A DNA stretch of 64,000 nt, taken from positions 30,377,232-30,441,231 of the forward strand of contig NC_072794.1 of assembly GCF_028583425.1 (NCBI RefSeq), in the 5' to 3' direction. Positions 32,001 to 64,000 of the stretch are shown here, in pieces. Origin of the DNA: Eublepharis macularius. Lineage: Eukaryota; Chordata; Lepidosauria; Squamata; Eublepharidae. The position numbers and the translations under genes were made by a program. The stretch's first letter is position 1. Every line of letters begins with the position of its first letter. Under the pieces are notes generated by a model that saw nothing but the letters and a program-made list of their open reading frames with translations, made no database searches and was not told the DNA's origin.

Positions 32001-33307
32001 TTTAAGGCTATAATTCCTCAGAACTGATTAAGGGAATGAGCTATGCTCCAGCAATAAAAGTGATAGTCATAATACTTTTATTGTGATTCTAACCACTTCT
32101 TTCAGAAGCGTAATAAGGCAGGCATCATTATGCCTTGGAGCCCAGAAACACACACCACTGCAGGGGTAGGAAGCGCTCTGAAATAGGAATTATAATGACT
32201 AGATCACCAACTGCCTTGGGGAGTGTACCTTGTTGCTTCTATCCCAACAACTGCTTAATTGCAATATGCACATGAGTGTGCATAATATAGAAGTAATTCA
32301 CCCTAGTTTGTACCCCTTAAATTGACAACAAGAGATATACTGTGCAGAACATAGGTCTGATTGCTGATGCAAAAGGGCACAATGTCTCAGAAAATTCTCC
32401 CCTGAAATAAATAGCACATTGGTGTGCTCTTGTTCATCTCAATGCTTTGGGGCTGTAGAACTTCTCCATGGCTAGTGCTCAGTTTCTTTTATTTCTGTGA
32501 AATATGTATTTTAATCTTTTGTTAGTGTTCAGTTTTTTGTGACACTGAAGTCCTCAGGATGCAGTTTTCTGCTTTCAAAAATCCAGGTAGTTATCAGAAT
32601 ATACAAAGCTTCATTTGGAAAGTTGCATGTAATGCAGCCACAATCCACCCATTTGAATTTTGCCTAACAAACAAAATGAGGTTTTCATACTACCCAAAAA
32701 CCCATACAATTCAAATGTAATGAAAAAGGAATCAAAAAGTTCTCTGTTCACACTATAGGTCATTTTAAGCAAAACCCACCTACAGCATCTCTTACCTTGC
32801 CCTTGCTGAAATGAATGGAATCTCGCGCAACTACCTTTCATTTCAATAAGATGGGAATAGATGGTGGTTATGGTTGACTAAATCCTCTGTAAATAAGGCT
32901 AAATGATAAAAGAATGTTTCTGACACACTTTCACCTTCAGGACAGAGGGCTTGCCCACCTGGGCATGGGCCCTTATTTGACAGACCTCGAGTATGCTTTG
33001 AATTCTTAGATTGTTACTTAAGAGTAACATTAAATTCCAGTTTCTTCAGTAAATCAGAATGGAGGGAGGAGAATGACGAGGAAAACTACATGCTCCAGAC
33101 TGCTTGCTGGAGAAGCTAGCATGGTCTTCTGTAACTAGCAGAGGAGTGGAAAATGCGTTAAACATCCATTACAGTCCCATAGGAAGAGGCACCAGCGAAG
33201 AATGTGTGATCTTGCTTTTACTTGAACCTCAGAAAGCTCAGAGAAGTCATCAGGTTGACCAGTTTCAATAGGAATGAACACAGAGGGGGATTCCTCTTAC
33301 TGGCTGT
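29099..33307. other. Tail-to-tail gap between CENPL and KLHL20 (3' UTRs and spacer)
   Basis: Holds the 3' UTRs of both genes. Sequence just below the KLHL20 stop (about 33300 to 32900) is unique-looking and probably UTR. TTTATT at about 32085 and 32486 would be KLHL20 poly(A) signals on the minus strand, but neither is proven. A hairpin-family fragment lies at 30686-30806 and a 15-base C run at 31655-31669. No further gene was seen. Confidence 0.5.
30686..30806. repeat. Hairpin retroposon family, degraded fragment
   Basis: CATGGCACCTTAAAGACTAG on one arm and CCTCAAGGTGCCATGGGATT on the other; related to 23984-24174. Confidence 0.45.
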
Positions 33308-54556
<21,249 letters not shown>

Positions 54557-55394
54557 CTGACAAAAGGTTACAAGGCCAACAGTAGTTGTACAATTTGCCA
54601 GCAGGTGACTTTGCACTTAAAATGAAACTGCATCACTTTGGATGTACACAACAGATTTTCACCAAAGCAGAGATACAGGATAAACTCCCTTAGAATGTCA
54701 TTGAATTTTTGACATAAAATAGACTTGCAAAAGGAGAAATTGAAGATAGGGATTTAAACAGGCAGGAAAACGAGTGTGACCACCTAGGAGTCAATGCCCC
54801 CAATTAGTTGAATAGCTAGCATTCAATGGAATCTTCTGAAATGTGGCCTGATGATACCTTGAGCTACGTACAATCTCCCTGCCAAATTTCATATAGATAA
54901 GGGGAATCTTCTATGTTTTATAACACAAAAGAATTTTCAGACTATATACTGGCAGGACACTGAAAAGGCCAGTTGCTTTAATACAGCCACTCTTGTGTTG
55001 ATCTAATTCTGTCTGCAAGATGCTCCCAACATTTCCATCTTAAGACTGACACAAGCTACAGAAGAGACATTTTGTTTCCCTATCCTTCAGCAATAGTTGG
55101 AGTTTTTCTTTCCCTGAACACCCAATCTGAGGAAGAGTTCCATCCCCATACTGCTAGGTGAACTTCAACTGGTTTTGTTCTTGTCAATCCTGTGAATTTT
55201 GTTCTAATGGTCCAATGGACATCCATCCCCGTCCGCCCCAAAGGAAGCAAACTACAAATAAAAGTGCTGTTTTAATTCTAGCTGTTCCCTGCCTTGGGTC
55301 CCAACTGGGAAAAAAGGCAACATACAAATATTTTAAACAAATAAACAGAGAGCCTCTCTATTGCCCTTTTGTCTGTTCCTTCTCAGGTAACACC

Positions 55395-55582
55395 TCACAG
55401 TGGCTTACGTGGTTTCTCCCATCCTCCATTTTACCCTCGCGATAATCCTGAGAGGGTGGTTAGGTTAAGAGAAAGGGCAACTAGCCCAACGCAACCCCAT
55501 ATGCTTCATGAGAGTAGAGGTTTGAGCCTGGGTCTTCCCAGTTCTAGTCAAACACTCTAACCTCCACACCACAGCGGCTCTC
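55395..55582 (-). repeat. tRNA-derived SINE, minus orientation
   Basis: CATCCTCCATTTTACCCTCG, GATAATCCTGAGAGGGTGGT, then box B complement GGTTTGAGCCTGGG and CACTCTAACCTCCACACC. Matches the copies at 22175 and 45775. Confidence 0.75.
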
Positions 55583-55984
55583 TTGGGTAAGTCCATGAAA
55601 AAGGCAGAGGTTTTCCTCCATTAACGTTCACTTTGCAGAACAACAGTTTTCGAACTTTCATATGCACAGAGAACTCTCGCCACACTGACTTGTGCCAGGG
55701 AACTCCACCACATTGGGGGAGATTCCAGCGCATGTTCTGCTGAAGCAAAGGGTTGGTCCCTGGCCTACAGACCTCGCTTGTCATTCCTGAGTTGAGTGCA
55801 ACATAGGATATTCCCAACATGTCCCTGCAGCTGCTGCATATGGGGAAAGGACAGCAGTTGTAGAACACAATGTCATTACTAACCATCTAGCTGAGGAACC
55901 TGCAATAAAGTTCTGAAGAATCTAAGTTCCATGCTACACAGTGTGAAAGGCTGTTGCCTTGGAATGCCTCCCTCCTTCCACAAA

Positions 55985-56238
55985 AGGTAAAAATCCTACC
56001 TCATCAACCTTTTGGAGTTCTTTGAGAAGGTTAAAAAGCACAGGGATAAAGGCGATCTAGTAAATATTAGATACTTGGACTTTCAAAAGGCTTTTGACAA
56101 GGCCCTTCACCAAAGACTCCTGAGTAACCTTAGCAGGCATGGAATAAGAGGACAGGCCCTATTATGGATTAAAAATTGGTTAAAGAAGAAGCAGAGAGTG
56201 GGAATAAATGGACTGTGCTTTGCAAATACAGCAAGTTT
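55985..56238 (+). repeat. CR1-type LINE reverse transcriptase fragment
   Basis: An open plus-strand frame reads EFFEKVKKHRDKGDLVNIR, YLDFQKAFDKALHQRLLSNL and HGIRGQALLWIKNWLKKKQR. YLDFQKAFD with HGI..W..NWL is the fingers-palm signature of CR1-clade reverse transcriptases. It stops abruptly where an L2 fragment begins. Confidence 0.85.
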
Positions 56239-56470
56239 TCAGTACCCTGGCTCCCAATATGTTACCAAGCCCAATTCAGGGTGCAGGTGTTAACTTATAG
56301 TGAAGCACTATATGGCTTGGAGCCAGCATACCTGAAGGACCACCTACTCCCACAACCGACTGCTACGGTCACCTTCTGAGGCCCTGATTTGGGTGCCTTG
56401 CCTTCAGATTAGGCAGCAGAAGGGGGGGGCAGCAATTGCCACCTGCCTAATACAAGATATTGTCAATCAT
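56239..56470 (+). repeat. L2 LINE 3' fragment
   Basis: Plus-strand pieces LPICYQAQFRVQVLTYSEAL and YGLEPAYLKDHLLP match the L2 ORF2 C-terminus. It is fused directly to the CR1-type fragment, so one probably inserted next to the other. Confidence 0.75.
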
Positions 56471-57519
56471 AATGATGGTATGTTAACAGCACTAGTCTAT
56501 ATTAAGCACACAGAACTCCAACATTTGTAGGTGCACTAGACAAAGATTTTGACTTGTTAAGGTAGCTGCTTTCCCCACATTTGTGAATGAGCTGCTCTTG
56601 AAAGGCAAGTGGAAGATTGGAGACAAATTACAGATGAAGCCAGAGAGACAGACAGACAGACTCACTCATTTTTGCCAATACGTTGGGATTACAGACCGCC
56701 TTTAAATGCATGGCTAGTGAACAGGCAAAAAGAGCAGAGGACAAGGCCTGGCACTACAACAATTTTATAAGTACTGGGGTGGGGGTGGGGGGAGCTTGCG
56801 AACACACACTGCAGCCCTCAAATCAAGTCTGCACCATAGGCAGTGTTGCATTTGGATGCACTTGCTTCCTGTCCATTATCACAAGCACTGAAGAGGCAGC
56901 CATCTGTGCAACGCAGGCAATATTTTGCAAAATTTGGACTGAAATCACTGTGCAGGTCAAAAGTGGCACATCTGAGTAACACGTCAAGAACAGGTTAGCT
57001 TCACACAAGCACCTTCTCTCTCTGCTGTTTGTACTGACATTAGCCTACAATTTCGAAAAGTATGACCACGGGATGACAAGATGCACAAGGCTCAATACAA
57101 TTTTTCTCACCCTAATGATGTGCTGCACCTTCCAAAATCCCCAAACACAACTATCAAAAAGTACAGGAGCCTTGTCTTATTCTGCATCTGAAGAAACACC
57201 AATTGCTCCCACTAGCCAATCTACAACTACCAGATAAGATGGAGAGATTCTGTCGTTTCCTTTCCACAACATTGGGAGGCGCTTCTCTTTCTCCTGAAGC
57301 AATACCCATACCCTGAAGGAAAGGACGCAATACGAATCTTTAAGCTAGTAGCTAGACAATCTACCAAACCTGGGAGTTATGGTTATTAAGTTTGGGGAGT
57401 CTCAAACACAAAGTTGTTCATGATTTGGAAAAGTCTTATTATGAAGTAGTTTGATACAGATAATTATTACCTACGTGGAAAGCGCCTCAGCATAACTCCT
57501 AGAATTTGTTTTAAATTCA

Positions 57520-58275
57520 TTTTATTTTATTTATTTTTCAAATTGTTAGACTGCCTCTCCTTCAGAAAAGAGGCCCAAAGCAGTTTACAAACATTAAAAA
57601 ACACAATAAACATTATACATTGAAAGACTAGAAAACATATCAACAAAACTGGGAAAAACCAAAAAAAGAGCGCAATCCCAACAGTAATTCCAAAAGTAAA
57701 CAGCCAGAAGGCAGAAATTCCAACGCTGTGTCAGGGCTGGTTAAATACCTGCTGGAACAGTTCTGCCTTGCATGCCTTGAGGAACCTAGAAAGGTCCCAC
57801 AGGACATGGATGTCAACGGAAAAAGCATTCCACCAGGATGGGGCCACCATAGAGAAAGCCCTCAATCTGGTGGAAGAGAGACAAAGTACTTGAGTTCTGG
57901 CCACCACCAGTAAGCTGCAAGATGGAGAATGCAGATATCATGAGGGATTGGTCCTTCAGGTATAATAGTCCCAGACCACTTACAGCTTTAACAATTAAAA
58001 TGAGCACCTTGAATTTGATCCTGAATTTGAACTGGAAGCCAGTACAGCTGCCTCAGAATAGGCTGTATATGGGCAGACCATGATGGAATCGGTCAGTAGC
58101 CTAGCATCTGCATGCAAGATAACCTGCAGTTTCTGGAACATCCTCAAGGGCATCCCTACAGAGTGAATTTCAGTAATCTAACCTCAAGGAGACCGTGGCA
58201 AAAATCCCTGTGGCCAGATTTGGCCCAGCAAAGATAGTAAAATGCCAACCTCACCACCGTGGACACCTGCTTATC
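57520..58275 (-). repeat. L2-type LINE fragment, minus orientation
   Basis: Inverted 3' end GCCTCTCCTTCAGAAAAGAG, then GGAACAGTTCTGCCTTGCAT, CATTCCACCAGGATGGGGCC and CTTGAATTTGATCCTGAATT, phrases known from the complement of L2 ORF2. Frames are broken. It abuts the gypsy fossil. Confidence 0.6.
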
Positions 58276-58422
58276 CAAGCAGCTGTTGCAAGCTTGACAC
58301 AAGACCCACAGGGTATAAGAGTGTGAGGGAGGGGCCCCTCAGCGTGGCTTCAACACATTCCCTGGGACTCTGTTTCGCTGCTATTATCAGACTGCTTTCT
58401 TGGAAAACAGGGAGCAGGGTAG
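58276..58422 (+). repeat. LTR-like fragment in plus orientation at the gypsy 3' side
   Basis: GTTGCAAGCTTGACACAAGA, GTATAAGAGTGTGAGGGAGG and ATTATCAGACTGCTTTCTTG match the LTR at 61943-62935, but on the opposite strand to the element's own direction. The fossil therefore ends in an inverted piece of its LTR family instead of a direct 3' LTR. Confidence 0.65.
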
Positions 58423-61400
58423 CCCAGTCATTCTGCTGGTGGTTAATGCAGCACCTTGGGTACTGCTCCAGTGTGGTACCAGTGTGCTTCGTCTGACCAT
58501 CAGACTGGGGGTGATGAGCAGATGACAGGTGTATTTGGATGCCCAATAAAGTGTCTAGGACGTGCCAGAAGTGTGAGGTAAACTGGGCCCCTTGATCAGA
58601 GATCAGGTGCTCAGGCAAACCATGGAGTCAGATGATATGGTACAAGTACAGTGGGGGCAGTTTTGCAGACAGTCGGGAGCCCCAAGCATGGGATGAAGTG
58701 GGCCATCTTAGTAAGGAGATCCACCATGACCAGGATGCTTGTAAATCCTGTGGAGTTGGGACTGTCTGTGATAAAGTCCATGGACACAGTCTTCCAGGGA
58801 CCAGTGGAAGTAGTCAATGGAAGCAGCAGGCCTGTAGACTTGCCAGGCAGATCCTTGGCCCATCTGCAGATGCTGCAGGAGGCCAGATACCAGGCTACAT
58901 CGGTCTGTACATGAGGTCATCAGAACTCCTGAGTCAGCAGGTGGAGAGTCTTGTACTGTCCAAAGTGCCCAGTGGGTTTGCTGTCATGAGCTAGTTGCAG
59001 GACTTCAACCTGTAGAGGTCCTGGTGTGTGAGCATCTCTACCTGCTCTTCATATCTCCTGAGAGCTCTCTGAGCTGGATCTTGAAGGCACTGAAGCATCT
59101 TTATGGTGAAGGGGTCATGCTGCTGCTGTTCCTGAATCTGCTCCTGGAGTGGGGTTGTGAGAGACCTGGCAGCAAACACTTCAGGTGGTAGGACCATGGT
59201 TAGAGGCTGCCCCTCGAGGGCTGAGGAAGCAAACGCTGGTTTTCAGGAGAGAGCATCTGCCATCTTGTTTTGGGACCTGGGGATATACGTAAAGTTAAAC
59301 CAGGGGAGGGAAAAACAGGGACCACCAAATCTGCCTCTGGTTCAATCAGTGGGCAGTTTGCAGGTGTTCAAGGTTACAGTGGTCTGTTCGAACTTGCACT
59401 GGGTGTCGAGCACCTAACAGGTGGAGCCGCCAGACCTCAAAAGCTGACTTAATAGCCAGTAGCTCCCACTCCAAGATGGTATCGTTTTTCCCAGCAGCAC
59501 TGAGGTATTGTGAATAGTAGGCACAGGACTGAAAGGGTCCAGTGTTTTTTTTTTCCTTGCTGGGATAGCAAGGCACTGATCACGACACTGGAGGTATCGG
59601 TCTCAACCACAAAGGGTAGGCTTGGATCTGGGTAGTGTAGCAGTGGCTCGGTTGCAAACCGGGTCTTCAGCTCCTGGAAAGTCTGTTGAGCCTCAGCTGA
59701 CCAATGGAAGGATTCTCAGGGCCATAGCAGCTTGGTGAGGGACACAGCTAGGAAGCCAAAGGCCAGGACGAACTGTTGATAACTGATGAAGCCCAGGAAC
59801 TGCTGGATGTGCTTCCAATTCTGAGGTGCTTGCCAAGACAACACAGCCTCCACCTTTTGAGGATCCATGTTTATGCTCTGTGGGGTGATGAGGTGAACCA
59901 GGAATTCCACAGCGCCCCGATCAAAGGCACATTTCTGCAGCTTGGCATACAGGCCATGTTGCTGGAGGCAATGCAGAATGGCCTGAACATGTTCCATGTG
60001 TTCAGCTGGGTCTTGAGAAAAGACCAAAATGTCATCAAGATAGATTATAACAAAGTGATCCAGCAAGTCGCAGAAAATGTCATTCATAAAATGCTGGAAC
60101 ACGGCTGGGGCATTACACAGGCCAAATGGCATGACCAAATACTCATAACTGGCCATACCGGGTACTAAATGTAGTCTTCCATTCATCCCCAGAACGTATG
60201 TGTACAAGCTGTAAGCACCTCACAGATCCCTTAGTGTATTTCTGGGGCCCCAGTAACCGGTCCAGTAGCTCCGGAATCAGTGGCAGTGGATAGTGGTCCC
60301 TGATGGTAGCCATTACACAGCCGTAACTCTCCTGATTTCTTTTTTACAAACAAGGCCAGGGTCGAGGTTGGGGATGTAGATGGACAGATGAAGCTCCTCT
60401 ACAAATTCTTGGCCAGGAACTCCTACAGGGCCTCCAACTTGGTTTCCGATAGGGAGTACAACCACCCAGTGGGCAAGAGAGCATCAAGTACCAGACAGAT
60501 GGCGCAATCATAAGGCCGATGTGGGGGCAACCGATCCACAACTTTCTCCTGGAAGACATCCTGATACTGTGTGTATTTTGCAAGGAGAGCCAACAGGTCT
60601 GGGCCAGTGGTAGCTCCCAAAAGTGTAGGGGGCACTTCATGAGGACACAGTTCCCTGAAGTGTAGGTTCTGCTTGCTCCACTCAATCACTGGGTTGTGCA
60701 TCTCCAACCAGGACATCCCCAGCACTATCGGGAAGTGGGCCATGGTGGCAATGTCAAAGCAGAGCTGCTCTTGTATGTGCAGATCCAGAGGGCGAGTTTT
60801 CTGAGTGACTGAGCCTGAATGTAAAAGCCAATCGTCTATGGCTTTTACCAGAATAGGCATCCCTTTAACATGTGTTGGTACTTGGTGTTGCCTGGCAAAT
60901 TTGGCATCCATAGAGGACCGGGAGGCTCCAGAGTCGATCACTGCATATTCCAACAACCAGCGCCCCTCTGGGAGCCAGAGCTTCACTGGGACCAGGAGGT
61001 GCTAGGGGCCAGTATCAGGAGACCTTGGTGCTCTACGGTGTGTCCCAAGTGGCAAGAGCCATGTCTACCTGGGGCCATGGGTTTAGTGCTGGAAGATGAG
61101 GCTTCTTTTTCTCTGGGCAGCTGTCAAAACGCTCTGCACCTTTGGCCCTGATACCTGTTGGAGCACGAGGTGGGTGAAAGCTGGAACCAGTCGTTGGCTT
61201 TCAGGTCAGGGGTGTACTTCCGCACAGGCCTGCTTCCGGCTATCCAGGCGACTGTCAATGTGTAGGCAGAACAATATCAGAGCCTGGAGATCTGTAGGAC
61301 ATTCAACTTGGGCCACCTTGTCCAGTAACTCCTTAGACAATCCCCTCCAGGTACTGGTCCATGAGTACAACTTCATTCCACTCTAGGTCCTGTGCCAACA

Positions 61401-62935
61401 GCTGAAATTCTGTGGTATAGTTAGCCACAGTGCCCCTCCCCTGGCTCAGGCACTAAATATGGCAGTTGGCCCTCTCTGCCTTCAGATGTCTGCAACGGCA
61501 ACCTTCATGTGCACTACAAAGCCAGCTAAACTGCCTAGTAATGGAGAGTTCTTGAGCAGCAAGGGTGTTGACCATTTGGCAGCCTTCCCCTTTAAGAGGC
61601 TTATTATGAAACAAACGTTGGTCTTATCATCTGGAAAGTCCCATGCCCAAAGCTCATATACAGCTGATAATGTGCCAGGAATGCAGCGAACTCTTCAATA
61701 CTCCCCTCAAACTTCTCTGGAGGATTCACTGGGCATTTCCCAGGGGGAAAAGGACAGGCCCCAGAACCAGAGCTGCCTGCTGCTGTAATAGGGCTATAGC
61801 ATGGGTTAACTGCTGTACCTTTGTCTGTAGCAGTTGGTCCTGAACAACAAGGTCAGTTGCAAAAATGGTGCCTCCTTCCATCGTATTTGTGCGTTTTGAG
61901 GTGGCTTCAAACAGTTCTGCTTCAGGCAGGTGCCAGTGTCCATGGGGTTAACTCAGCCAGATAATGGGAGCTGGCTTATCAGAGGCAGCATGCCAGAGAC
62001 AGGATGCCAGTATAGAATAAACAGAGTCTGTAAATCACACAAGGGGTGTCTAAGCAGGCCAAGGTCTGTTTTCTGAGAAAGCAGTCTGATAATTGGGCTG
62101 AAGTCATGCTGAAGGGACCCTCCCTCACGCTCTTATACGCTGCGAGTCTTGCTTCAAGCTTGCAACAACTGCTTCAAGTCTTCGCTGATGAAGTCCCTCC
62201 TTCTTATGGAACATCCGGCCGGTGCTGGGCTCTCAGCGGTCTGTAAGTTCCCTCAGTGCCTGTGCTACATCAGTCTCGTGGATGTGAGGATCCTGGAGGG
62301 GATAGGGCAGCTGGCTGGTCCTGAACTGTTGGCTCTGGGTGGGGAGAGGGAACTTTCCTGGCCTTCTGGCTGAGATTCCTCATCTGGCTGCTCAGCTGCA
62401 GCTGGCTGGTGGCTGACAGGCATGAATCTAGCTGCTCTTCATCAGAGGAGTCAGAGCTGTCTTCAGGCCCAGCTGTTCCACAGCACTGGAAGGGGCCAGG
62501 AGAAGAGGTATAAAGGCCTAAGCTGAAGATGGTAGGGAGGCAGCTGCCCAAAGGCTGAGAGAGGGCTATGAAGAGGCATTCCTGGGGTCTTTGCCGGGAG
62601 AAAGGGACTGTATCTCCTGAAGCCTCAGAGATCAGTGTGCCTGGCCCCAAGAGCAGCCAGGAGGAACTTACCACACTTGATCCAGGCAGAGGGGCTATCC
62701 CCTGGCTCAACCCTGCAGGAAAAGTGCTGCTGCCAGGAAAGAGGACCAGAGAGAAAAACCCCACAAAGGCAAGCAGCCCTAGCAGAGAGGTATAAATAGC
62801 TGGTGATTAGCCTCTGGAACTGGCCATTAAAGGGTAAGCTCTGCAGTGCCAGTGTGCTGCTTTCATCCTTGCGAATGTGCAGAAAAGATGCCCCCTCCCC
62901 ATGGGGGACATGGCCCCTGGCTCTGGGGCATCACA
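58423..62935 (-). mobile_element. Ty3/gypsy LTR retrotransposon fossil
   Basis: Minus orientation. Parts in order: 5' LTR about 61943-62935 (TGTGATG start, CCCCA end, then a TGG-type primer site), gag about 61.9-61.0 kb, protease about 60.99-60.7 kb (DSGAS), reverse transcriptase about 60.3-59.7 kb (MPFGLCNAPAVFQ, YLDDILVFS), RNase H about 59.6-59.3 kb and integrase about 59.2-58.4 kb (MDFITD, HHPQSDGQT). It is broken, with several interruptions spread over gag and pol (roughly half a dozen or more), and lacks a normal 3' LTR. Domain motifs are still easily read, so it is of moderate age. It lies upstream of the first KLHL20 exon in the window. Confidence 0.9.
61943..62935 (-). repeat. LTR of the gypsy fossil
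   Basis: About 993 bp between TGTGATGCCCC and GTTAACCCCA on the minus strand. A TATA-like GTATAAGAG lies inside, followed by the leader and gag start. Boundaries are inferred from the TG...CA ends and the adjoining TGG; there is no second full copy to compare. Confidence 0.6.
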
Positions 62936-64000
62936 GTTTGGTACAAACTACAAAAGGTTATGCATTTCATAAGGCTATGGTGAATTTGCAATCATATACT
63001 GGAATTATTACTGACATTATGTACCAGATATATTTTTAACTATTTAATTTGGGTGACATTTAATGAAAGACTCTAAGAGTAGATATATAACCTTCCCTTC
63101 CCTGTTTTTGCAAAAAAACAGATCAACTAAGAAAGAATGGAGGAGTTAGTCAGGATGCCTACTTTCCCATACCTTAACATTTATTTTGGTGGAAGGATTA
63201 ATAATGATGTTAAAAATCACAAAATACAAGAACTCCAAGCAACGCAACAACCATTTTTGATTGGCCCATAAGACAAACGAAGAGCCCGCCCTCTTCTCCC
63301 TTCAAAATTAACACAACGGAATGAACCAGGAATTTCAGCTGATTATCAGTAGCAGAACACTCAGCTTGCCCCATACAAACATCTGAGAAATGGGGCATAA
63401 CCTGCCTCTCTTCCACTCCATCGATGTCATGTAGTGGTCCAAAACAACCCTAAAGGCTTTTGCTCCTTGAATTATTTACTGACAGGCCTAGGGCATGGAT
63501 AAGTCAAATCTGTGGCTCCATTTCATCCTGTCAGGCTATAGACGACAGGATACAGCAGACAGATCTCTGGACCATGGCATCAAGACACCAGTTCTTGGTC
63601 AAAATGGTTTTTATTCAGAAATCAAATCCTTTCCATATACAGGTCCATAGGACTACTTAGAAGCAAGACAGATGACTAAGCAGCATGAGTAGAAGTTGAC
63701 AGGAATGACATCATGTGAAAGAAACTTCTCTTTTAACATTCTAGTTTACTCCCTTCTCCCCCCTCCCAACCATAAACAATACTTTGGCACTCTCTTGGTG
63801 TGAGAACATTTCACATATTTGTGATATCACATTGAGTTACTAGGAAGCAAGACACAGCACTGTCTGGGAACAAGCACAAGGTCATAAACACTGGAAGCTG
63901 TTACAGTCCAACAGATAAACACCTGTGAAAGCCTGAGAAAAGAATAGTTATGACACTAGTAAAGTGATATTGAGCTATAACAAGATACACTGTGTTCAGC
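62936..64000. other. Right flank, nothing firm
   Basis: AT-rich DNA without an exon or recognised repeat. TACTTAGAAGCAAGACA (63654) and TACTAGGAAGCAAGACA (63839) form a loose direct repeat about 185 bp apart. KLHL20's first coding exon (MEGKPMRR-type) was not found here. Confidence 0.4.

Overview
This window is nuclear DNA from an amniote, most likely a squamate (lizard or snake). It holds three intron-rich housekeeping genes whose exons translate to vertebrate proteins. The space between exons is filled with repeats typical of squamates: Bov-B LINE pieces, tRNA-derived SINEs, a 5S-rRNA-headed SINE, L1, L2 and CR1-type LINE fragments, small DNA transposons, and a broken Ty3/gypsy element. There is no operon, CRISPR array or rRNA locus. 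The species cannot be named from the sequence.

Layout. From 21452 down to 779 on the minus strand lie 14 coding exons of DARS2 (mitochondrial aspartyl-tRNA synthetase). They give about 519 codons; the last coding exons, including class II motif 3, lie beyond the left edge. From 21791 to 29098 on the plus strand is a complete CENPL (kinetochore CCAN subunit): 5 coding exons, 338 residues. DARS2 and CENPL are head to head, with 338 bp between start codons and an NRF1-like palindrome and an E2F-like site between them. From 54556 down to 33308 on the minus strand are ten coding exons of KLHL20 (BTB-BACK-Kelch adaptor for CUL3). They give 601 residues; only about 8 N-terminal residues, in an upstream exon, are missing. 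CENPL and KLHL20 are tail to tail across about 4.2 kb. As I recall the human map, the same three genes sit in the same order and orientation on human 1q25, so the block is conserved synteny.

Every exon junction given was read by hand. All exon phases join, and all introns are GT-AG except one in KLHL20 that reads GC-AG. The right-hand 9.4 kb (54557-64000) is upstream KLHL20 intron or flank. It carries SINE, CR1 and L2 fragments, then a Ty3/gypsy fossil in minus orientation (about 58.4-62.9 kb).

The three genes do not form a pathway. DARS2 serves mitochondrial translation, CENPL chromosome segregation, and KLHL20 ubiquitin transfer. The most notable non-genic signals are a 152-bp-arm inverted repeat inside an insertion with a 12-bp target duplication (DARS2 intron 2), at least eight copies of a short self-complementary element, a hairpin retroposon family with long target duplications sharing TTACTAA, the GC-AG intron, and a TA microsatellite that overlaps a splice donor. 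I found no convincing wholly new biological system.
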